Positions 20,938-26,106 of a stretch of DNA of 46,787 nucleotides are shown here, piece by piece; the first letter of the stretch is position 1; every line of letters begins with the position of its first letter. The DNA comes from a virus. The stretch is from the IMG/VR virus record IMGVR_UViG_3300024999_000161, positions 1 through 46,787 of that record. The stretch is one strand, 5' to 3'. The notes under the pieces were generated by a model. The model worked only from the letters and a program-made list of their open reading frames with translations, did not search any database and was not told the DNA's origin. A program made the position numbers and the translations under genes.

Positions 20938-21273
20938 CTACTTCTTCCTCCTTCGATTTCTAAGCCTCAAAAACGCATTATACCTCTCCATATAAGGCTC
21001 AAATTGCTTAGCAAACTCAGGGTGAACAGGAAAACCTAATGTTAAGTGATCGGAAATAATCTTTATCGCATCGGAAACATCATCCTGCTTACGGAGCCAT
21101 TGGCTAAAGTTAATCATTGATACCTGTTGCTTGATGTTATCCTTTTCGATTCTTTTATCATCATCAAACCTATTAATTCTATCAATACACTTTTTAATGT
21201 TTTCCTCTGACAATGAGTGTGTTTCGGTATTGCTATTGTCCTTGGGGTTAGGAAAACTATTTTTGAATAACAA
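20938..21273 (-). CDS. Hypothetical phage protein
   Basis: 111 residues from TTG at 21273, AGGGGG upstream. It is mostly helical: LSEENIKKCIDRINRFDDD, then FSQWLRKQDDVSDAIKIIS and a basic tail LRLRNRRRKK that may bind nucleic acid. Not recognised. Confidence 0.55.
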   Translation of the reverse strand: MLFKNSFPNPKDNSNTETHSLSEENIKKCIDRINRFDDDKRIEKDNIKQQVSMINFSQWLRKQDDVSDAIKIISDHLTLGFPVHPEFAKQFEPYMERYNAFLRLRNRRRKK

Positions 21274-21289
21274 TCTTTATTTCCCCCTC

Positions 21290-21625
21290 TTAAATCCTTT
21301 TTAACCCACCGAATAAACCCCTCTGATAAACCTCGGTTGTCCTCTTCTCGATCTCGATGATTTTGTCAGGCATTTTCTTATTAAGAGTTTCATTGATCTT
21401 CGCCCCTGCTTCGGCTATGGCCATATTGGCGATTGCTTCAGGACTGATTTTGCCCATAATTTCTGCAAAGTGTTTTTCGATGTAATCATCGGCAATTGCA
21501 TCAGCTAATTTTTCCACAACTCTCAATTTGACCATATTACCGAGATTCAATTGTTCGTCTACTGAAATGCTCATACTGTAAACATCAACGCCATTATTCA
21601 TGTCCTTCCATGTGCTTATTGTCAT
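21290..21625 (-). CDS. Hypothetical phage protein
   Basis: 111 residues, ATG. MTISTWKDMNNGVDVYSMSI, then KLRVVEKLADAIADDYIEK and AIANMAIAEAGAKINETLNKK. A helical, charged soluble protein. Not recognised. Confidence 0.55.
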   Translation of the reverse strand: MTISTWKDMNNGVDVYSMSISVDEQLNLGNMVKLRVVEKLADAIADDYIEKHFAEIMGKISPEAIANMAIAEAGAKINETLNKKMPDKIIEIEKRTTEVYQRGLFGGLKRI

Positions 21626-21716
21626 CTTGCTTCCCTCTCTTCTTAATTTGTTTTAATGCAATCCTGCTTCAAAGATCAAGTTAGCCATTATGCCCTCAGT
21701 TGCAAAATGATTTGGG

Positions 21717-22451
21717 TTATTTCCCGTGAAACTTAGCGTGGCAATCTCCGCATAATACAATTACGTCATTGAATGTCTCTCGACCTCGATTATCATAGTT
21801 ATTGTGGTGAACGTGTAGTGTGTCGTCATTGGTGTTACATAATTTGCATCTATGCTGTGCGTTTTTCAATGCCTCGGACTTGAAATGTAACCAATGTTCA
21901 GTTTGCAGATATTCTTCATATGGCATCGCCTTGAACGCCTTTATCATTTTGGAATAATTTTCTTTGATGAATTGGGAATTGTCGCTTTCTGGCAGGAATG
22001 GATCTTCCTCTAGCTCGACTATTGAAACGAGCCTTTTTATTGGCGTAGCTTTATGTAATGACCCTAAATAATTCAACCATTTACTTCCATCATCCATAAA
22101 ATCAAGCATTGCATTTGATTTCTGTAAAAATGTCTCCAGATTCCATTTGTAACGTAACTTATAGCCTTCGTCCTTAATTACTATCGTATAGTTGTCGATT
22201 GCCTGAAGTATCTCTTCTTTGGAATAATCCTCAGTTAAGCGTTTCAATATAAGCGGAGTTCTTCTTGAATACTTGCGATGGACGATAATATTTTTCGAGT
22301 TCCAATACTCAAGAATTTCGGATGCTAATTTTTCTGATTGAGAATCCTGCTTCGGTAGTGTAGTTGTTGGTAATTCTCGTTTAATAAAGGTTTTGCGCTC
22401 AATTAGTTTGTTCGTTGTAATCCCCTCCTTGGTGACATTTTTCTTTGTCAT
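21717..22451 (-). CDS. HNH endonuclease with N-terminal DnaD-like segment
   Basis: 244 residues. The C-terminal domain is HNH: ALKNAQHRCKLCNTNDDTLHVHHNNYDNRGRE is the Cys-pair and HH part, followed by NDVIVLCGDCHAKFH, giving two CxxC pairs and the catalytic His. Residues 40-120 (LASEILEYWNSKNI ... LRYKWNLETFLQKSNAMLDF) resemble the phage replication-protein C-terminal segment that ends with a 'W-LE-FLQ-N-MLDFMDDG' block. A fusion of a replication-linked helical part with HNH. It sits second in the small-gene operon, just after an RHH gene. Confidence 0.75.
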   Translation of the reverse strand: MTKKNVTKEGITTNKLIERKTFIKRELPTTTLPKQDSQSEKLASEILEYWNSKNIIVHRKYSRRTPLILKRLTEDYSKEEILQAIDNYTIVIKDEGYKLRYKWNLETFLQKSNAMLDFMDDGSKWLNYLGSLHKATPIKRLVSIVELEEDPFLPESDNSQFIKENYSKMIKAFKAMPYEEYLQTEHWLHFKSEALKNAQHRCKLCNTNDDTLHVHHNNYDNRGRETFNDVIVLCGDCHAKFHGK

Positions 22452-22580
22452 CTACTTCTTCTTCATCTCCTTATCAAGAATCCTACGCACCAACTCCGAC
22501 TTCCTTATTCCTAATTTTTCGGACAACTCTTCTAGCCATTTGTGTTGCGGTTCTGTAATATACAAATCTATCCTCTTCAC
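22452..22580 (-). CDS. Small ribbon-helix-helix regulator
   Basis: 42 residues, GTG with GGAGGTGAT upstream. MKRIDLYITEPQHKWLEEL is followed by SEKLGIRKSELVRRILDKEM, a classic CopG/RHH layout with a strand then two helices. First gene of the leftward small-gene operon; it probably represses its own promoter just upstream. Confidence 0.75.
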   Translation of the reverse strand: MKRIDLYITEPQHKWLEELSEKLGIRKSELVRRILDKEMKKK

Positions 22581-22600
22581 CCAATCACCTCCATACGTTA

Positions 22601-22629
22601 ATTATACACCTATACATGGATACAAGCAA
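22601..22629 (-). promoter_or_regulatory. Promoter of the small-gene operon
   Basis: TTGCTT (22629-22624) and TATAAT (22606-22601) on the minus strand, spaced by 17 bases. A direct-repeat-like GTATCCATGTATAGGTGTAT lies between the boxes and may be the operator of the RHH protein. Confidence 0.75.
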
Positions 22630-22704
22630 CGGAAAATCATGACTAATATCGACGAATCAGGACATACTAGCATTATTCTCACAAAAATTTTAATTTGTTA
22701 GGGG

Positions 22705-23005
22705 CAAAACAAAAAGCCCTACCCACAATTAAGTGAGCAGGGCTTTTCGTTTGTAACAACAATGTTACGCACATTGTGAAGCGAATCTACTTAAAGATGG
22801 TTGAGCAATATATTTTATTTCCGTTGCATCTCGGAAAACTACTTATATTGTGTAGGCAAGGAATTTCACCTTACACGGCAGCCGAGCTTTCTGCCTAACG
22901 AGTTTTTAACGGGTTCACTCCCTGATACTCCTAGCTTTCACAATGTCGAGTCGAAAAGCTCACATTGCATACTTACCACGATAGCGTCTTATTCCGCCAC
23001 TACAC
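22705..23005 (-). ncRNA. Structured non-coding RNA gene of unknown class
   Basis: About 300 nt between an extended -10 promoter and a terminator, with no credible ORF. Stems seen: 23000-22995 with 22986-22981; CAATGT/ACATTG (22967-22962 with 22946-22941), whose loop (22960-22955) pairs with 22938-22933 as a pseudoknot; GGCAG/CTGCC (22895-22891 with 22881-22877); TACAC/GTGTA (22876-22872 with 22854-22850) around GGTGAAATTCC; CAATATA/TATATTG (22850-22844 with 22812-22806) with an inner TTTCCG/CGGAAA; ACAATGT/ACATTGT (22777-22771 with 22765-22759). The 3' end is the 22711-22749 terminator. I cannot assign a family with certainty; testing against HEARO/omega-RNA and other phage RNA families is warranted. 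Confidence 0.7.
22711..22749. terminator. Strong bidirectional terminator
   Basis: AAAAGCCCT pairs with AGGGCTTTT, with an inner CCAC/GTGG-like match, and T-rich ends on both strands. It ends the structured RNA on the minus strand and has no plus-strand gene before it. Confidence 0.85.
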
Positions 23006-23011
23006 ATTATC

Positions 23012-23022
23012 ATTATACCATA
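23012..23022 (-). promoter_or_regulatory. Extended -10 promoter of the structured RNA
   Basis: TATGGTATAAT on the minus strand (-10 TATAAT at 23017-23012). A poor -35 (TTTCCA, 23040-23035) is 17 bases upstream. The transcript should begin near 23005. Confidence 0.65.
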
Positions 23023-23043
23023 TTTCCACTCAGATGGAAAAGG

Positions 23044-23223
23044 TTATTTCACAGCATCCCGATTCATTAACGTAGCAATGACAGCTGCAATGGCAGAAAC
23101 ACCATTGGCAATAGCATTAATCTGTTCATCGGAAATTATGTCATAACCGAACGCACCTGCCGCCAATTTTACCGCACCCAAAAGACCCATTACAATAGTC
23201 GGTTTACGAAGTTTTTCTAACAT
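23044..23223 (-). CDS. Small membrane protein of the lysis cassette (holin-like)
   Basis: 59 residues from ATG at 23223 with AAAGGA upstream. TIVMGLLGAVKLAAGAFGYDI and AIANGVSAIAAVIATLMNRDA form one certain and one weaker hydrophobic segment. Small phage holin-like proteins of this size lie next to endolysins; here it directly follows the endolysin and may be a second holin or antiholin. Assigned by size, hydrophobicity and position. Confidence 0.55.
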   Translation of the reverse strand: MLEKLRKPTIVMGLLGAVKLAAGAFGYDIISDEQINAIANGVSAIAAVIATLMNRDAVK

Positions 23224-23240
23224 ATAAATCAATTCCTTTC

Positions 23241-24704
23241 TTATCCTAAATACTTCTTAACAGCTTGGGCGGTATCGTACTTGTTGTCTCCCGACAGCAA
23301 AACCTCATTTGCATGACCGGTTGTAGGACCACCAATAACAATGAGTTTTTTCGCCTTCATAGCATCAATTGGAACAGACTTATCATCGAGCCGAATAAAT
23401 ATAGCACAGTTATGTTTCTGTGCTACGTCTGCCCCTGCCCAATAATCTCGTTCTGAGTAAAGCAAAACAGCAACGTTCAACACTTCATTTCCCCCCTCGA
23501 TTTCTGTTTTTATGTCTGCCATAAGCCTAGCCCACGGAAAGTACTTACCTGGGCACTTTGTGGCATATTGTTCATTGTGTTTGTGGTGACATCCTGTAGT
23601 AATCCCATACTGCTTATGCACAGAGATAGCACCTTTTAGCAACCCTTGATACTGAACTTCCGACATTCGATTCTCCTCAAAATTCCCTACACAAGCAATA
23701 GCAAACGACCTCTGATTCATCGTATAGCCGCTACCGTCCGGTGCAAGACCTGTGTCATGGGCTCCTGAATATTTAGCGTCCCTACCCATTTCCATGGACC
23801 CATCGGGCAGGATAACCATATTGTAGCCAATGTCTCCCCAACCTTTAGCCTTATGCTCTTTGCGTATGACGTCGGCACTCGAATAATCTCCAACAGTATG
23901 ATGATAATCAACCATAGTTATTTTGCATGGCCTAATCTGCATGGTATCCTCCTTCTCTGGAATGACCCTATCTGTTATGGCCCATGTCTCCAAGATAATA
24001 CCTGAGTTCATAGGAATGTAACATCTTCCGTTGTCTCCCCAATCGCCACCCCAGCTATTGAGAACAATCCAATCATTCCCCCTCCATCCTACGATGGTCA
24101 TTTCGTGATATCCCTGAAACTGATCGTCCGAAGTTGGATAAGGCACTCTCGGATTAGTCTTATTAACCTGATAAAAGGATTGGTAAACAGAAATCATGAT
24201 GGGAACCGACCCTAACTCAAGCAAGGCCGTTTTAATATCGTCTACAGACCCTAAGGTTGCATAAGCCGTTATTCTATGGGGATAGGCTTTTTCCAGTAAA
24301 GCACTCTTCCTGTTGTCAAATATGTTTTTAATCTGTGGCCACTCTACATTCTCCGGAAAGCTCTCGTAGTCACAGACCCCTAAATCTAGTAGTTGTTTTA
24401 ATGCTTGCCTTGGCATCATGCCATATCCTTGATGATCTTCAGGACCGCGACCTCCATAGATAAAGCCAGGAGAGAGTTTGACATACTCCCCATACTGTCC
24501 TTCTTTTACAATTTCTCTGCAATAGGCAAGCGCATGAGCAACGCAAGAGCCAACTGCTCCCTGACTCTTTACTTCATGATTGTGGGGGATTTCAAAGGCA
24601 TTAGGGAAGGTTGTTGCCACTTGTGGTACTAACTTACTAATACGCCAATCTCTCTCGTCTGGAGGGCTTTTCTGCGCCCCTAATGGTATTGATCTATAGT
24701 CCAT
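23241..24704 (-). CDS. Modular endolysin: papain-like peptidase, amidase_2 and C-terminal wall-binding-like domain
   Basis: 487 residues. Residues about 40-255 form a C1A papain-like domain: HEVKSQGAVGSCVAHALAY (Gln and catalytic Cys), FQGYHEMTIVGW (His) and IVLNSWGGDWGDNG (Asn). From about 256 an N-acetylmuramoyl-L-alanine amidase_2 domain follows: YHHTVG, FAIACVGNFEENR, then GCHHKHNEQYATKCPGKYFPW, with zinc ligands His and Cys. The last ~80 residues (VLNVAVLLYSERDYWAG ... LIVIGGPTTGHA) resemble cell-wall binding repeat 2. A cysteine peptidase in a phage lysin is rare; it could cut wall proteins or peptides. Confidence 0.85.
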   Translation of the reverse strand: MDYRSIPLGAQKSPPDERDWRISKLVPQVATTFPNAFEIPHNHEVKSQGAVGSCVAHALAYCREIVKEGQYGEYVKLSPGFIYGGRGPEDHQGYGMMPRQALKQLLDLGVCDYESFPENVEWPQIKNIFDNRKSALLEKAYPHRITAYATLGSVDDIKTALLELGSVPIMISVYQSFYQVNKTNPRVPYPTSDDQFQGYHEMTIVGWRGNDWIVLNSWGGDWGDNGRCYIPMNSGIILETWAITDRVIPEKEDTMQIRPCKITMVDYHHTVGDYSSADVIRKEHKAKGWGDIGYNMVILPDGSMEMGRDAKYSGAHDTGLAPDGSGYTMNQRSFAIACVGNFEENRMSEVQYQGLLKGAISVHKQYGITTGCHHKHNEQYATKCPGKYFPWARLMADIKTEIEGGNEVLNVAVLLYSERDYWAGADVAQKHNCAIFIRLDDKSVPIDAMKAKKLIVIGGPTTGHANEVLLSGDNKYDTAQAVKKYLG

Positions 24705-25106
24705 TTATTTCCCCTCACTTTTATCCTGTAGTTGGCTAAGCACCCGAGCTATTCCTGGCGGTAATGGAACTCCAAGTATTCCTAAATTCTCAGTAACCGA
24801 TATTCCCTCTCTGGAAATATAAAAGTAAATTGTGAGTGTCCTAAATATGGGGTCATGATTTCCAACCATTTCGTCAAGTAATACAGACACAACCAATACG
24901 GCAAGGATAATCCCCTTGCGTATTCCACCCCAGTACATAACCTCGCTGTTTACTTTGTGACCCCTTACAGCCCCTAGAAACCCAGTTAAGTAATCCATAA
25001 TCATGAAGGCTATTAGAACTTTCAAGGAGGCATCCCAACCACCTAAACACGCTGTTGCTGTTGTTCCCATTGCCGCTATAAAGACATTAAGGCTAAACTC
25101 TTTCAC
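24705..25106 (-). CDS. Holin of the toxin secretion/phage lysis family
   Basis: 133 residues, GTG start. Hydrophobic segments: VFIAAMGTTATACLGGW, VLIAFMIMDYLTGFLGAVRG and GIILAVLVVSVLLDEMVG. The conserved segment IMDYLTGFLGAVRG and the C-terminal ENLGILGVPLPPGIARVLSQL are typical of phage holin family 4. It would form the lethal membrane lesion that releases the endolysin. Adjacent to the endolysin. Confidence 0.85.
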   Translation of the reverse strand: MKEFSLNVFIAAMGTTATACLGGWDASLKVLIAFMIMDYLTGFLGAVRGHKVNSEVMYWGGIRKGIILAVLVVSVLLDEMVGNHDPIFRTLTIYFYISREGISVTENLGILGVPLPPGIARVLSQLQDKSEGK

Positions 25107-25130
25107 GCTTTCACTGTCCTTTCGCGCTAC

Positions 25131-25433
25131 CTATTTGACCACCACTTTACTTTTGATTGCCTCTATTGTCTGCGGTCCAATACCCTTTACTTTGTCTAAT
25201 TCCCACAAATCAAGATAAGGCCTATTTTGAACGATTCTGTTTGCCAAGATAGGCCCAATATCAGGAAGTGACTCCAATGCTTCAACGGATGCACTATTGA
25301 TGTCGATCTTGTGGCAATCCCTGTTGTACATAAGGAGAAAAGACAGTAGACATAGGGCAATGATTAGAATCATAGTTGTGATAGTACGTGCGTCTGTCGG
25401 ACAACGTTTTCTTTCGAGATCATTATTTCGCAA
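25131..25433 (-). CDS. Membrane-anchored helix-hairpin-helix (ComEA-like) protein
   Basis: About 100 residues. The start is chosen as TTG at 25433 after GGGGTG; the longer frame runs into the leader terminator. One membrane span, TMILIIALCLLSFLLMY, then a double HhH domain: IDINSASVEALESLPDIGP, then LANRIV and LWELDKVKGIGPQTIEAIKS. This is the plan of ComEA, which binds DNA at the surface. It is unusual within a lysis cassette. It might protect phage DNA, bind host DNA on lysis or be a lysogeny trait. Confidence 0.7.
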   Translation of the reverse strand: MRNNDLERKRCPTDARTITTMILIIALCLLSFLLMYNRDCHKIDINSASVEALESLPDIGPILANRIVQNRPYLDLWELDKVKGIGPQTIEAIKSKVVVK

Positions 25434-25460
25434 CTCGCACCCCCTATTTAAAGATAGGAA

Positions 25461-25493
25461 TAAGAAAAGAGCATCCGATTTCTCGAATACTCT
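25461..25493 (-). terminator. Terminator within the lysis leader
   Basis: AGAGTATTCGA (25493-25483), loop GAAA, TCGGATGCTCT (25478-25468) and T-rich tail TTTCTTA. All 11 pairs form if two G-U are allowed. It lies between the leader promoter and the first lysis gene, so read-through would control lysis. Confidence 0.8.
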
Positions 25494-25539
25494 TCTTAGA
25501 GTGCATTGCACCCCGTTTGTCCCCCGGGTTGTCCTTATG

Positions 25540-25602
25540 AACTAGGGAAACGCTGGACAAAAGCGTTTTGTCACAGGTCATGACTCCTGCCTATCCCTAG
25601 TT
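25540..25602 (-). ncRNA. Structured leader RNA upstream of the lysis cassette
   Basis: AACTAGGGA (25602-25594) pairs with TCCCTAGTT (25548-25540) to close a domain. Within it GACAAAA (25572-25566 region) forms a 7-bp hairpin with TTTTGTC (25562-25556), whose CGC loop (25565-25563) pairs with GCG at 25553-25551, an H-type pseudoknot. CAGG/CCUG pairing precedes it. It sits between the promoter at 25608-25635 and the terminator at 25461-25493, the position of a riboswitch, an antitermination site, or a free-standing small RNA. Confidence 0.6.
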
Positions 25603-25607
25603 TTAAT

Positions 25608-25635
25608 ATTGTAGCATAGACTTTGTTTAGATCAA
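25608..25635 (-). promoter_or_regulatory. Promoter of the lysis leader
   Basis: TTGATC (25635-25630) and TACAAT (25613-25608), spacer 16, with a TG one base before the -10. The next leftward genes are the HhH, holin and endolysin genes. Confidence 0.65.
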
Positions 25636-25641
25636 AGACAA

Positions 25642-25670
25642 TTGTTGGATACCATTTATAAATTTATATG
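25642..25670 (+). promoter_or_regulatory. Possible rightward promoter
   Basis: TTGTTG (25642-25647) and TATATG (25665-25670) with 17-base spacing, upstream of the two small membrane proteins. Confidence 0.4.
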
Positions 25671-25733
25671 AATCCAATACCACAACCGAGTGATAAGTGG
25701 TAAACTATTACATAAAAAGAAAAGAGGGAGAGG

Positions 25734-25868
25734 ATGATAGGATTAATTTTGGTTTGCTCCATTTTACTGTGCTTTGTGATTGGGTTAAATTTATGGCAGA
25801 GCATTACTATGGTTTTATTTAGTACCTGTGTGTATTTAACAGGAAGGAGAATGGAAAATGGATTATGA
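25734..25868 (+). CDS. Small membrane peptide
   Basis: 44 residues, ATG with GAGGGAGAGG upstream. MIGLILVCSILLCFVIGLNL is one hydrophobic span; a second weaker one follows (SITMVLFSTCVYLTG). It overlaps the next gene by 11 bases. Both genes point against the flanking lysis and virion operons; perhaps a lysogenic or superinfection factor. Confidence 0.55.
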   Translation: MIGLILVCSILLCFVIGLNLWQSITMVLFSTCVYLTGRRMENGL

Positions 25869-26076
25869 TGTATTTTTGAGTTACGCATTTCCGATACTGG
25901 GCATTGCTATATTTTTAGCCTTGTTATGCGTAGGATTAGCTATGGTAATAGCTAAACTTAGGGGCCAAAAAGAAATGCCGACATGGATTTTAGTTGTTCT
26001 TGGTTTTGGATTTTTGAGTTCGATTGCAGTTATATTCATAGTTGGAACTTTACTGGGTTGGGAAACGCCGATTTAA
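25858..26076 (+). CDS. Small two-span membrane protein
   Basis: 72 residues. Two hydrophobic segments, AFPILGIAIFLALLCVGLAMVIA and WILVVLGFGFLSSIAVIFIVG, separated by the charged loop KLRGQKEMP. AGGAAGGAG lies just before ATG. Encoded after the 44-residue peptide, with which it may work. Confidence 0.6.
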   Translation: MDYDVFLSYAFPILGIAIFLALLCVGLAMVIAKLRGQKEMPTWILVVLGFGFLSSIAVIFIVGTLLGWETPI

Positions 26077-26106
26077 AGGAGTGCAATACGCACCCCTTTT
26101 TATTTT
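26075..26106. terminator. Bidirectional terminator between the membrane genes and the virion operon
   Basis: AAAGGAGTGC (26075-26084) pairs with GCACCCCTTT (26090-26099) except for one mismatch, followed by TTTTATTTT. It serves the rightward gene and also closes the leftward virion operon. Confidence 0.8.

Noticed and set aside
21650-21716. Short frame encoding NHFATEGIMANLIFEAGLH after the HNH gene
   Set aside because: Protein-like, but only 11 codons follow the sole ATG and the ribosome site is weak. It may be a relic, but it is too short to call.
22705-23005. Group II or group I intron, tmRNA, 6S or RNase P RNA as explanation of the structured RNA
   Set aside because: No domain V-like hairpin, no group I core (P/Q/R/S), no tRNA-like ends, no RNase P core words and no long 6S-type rod are present.
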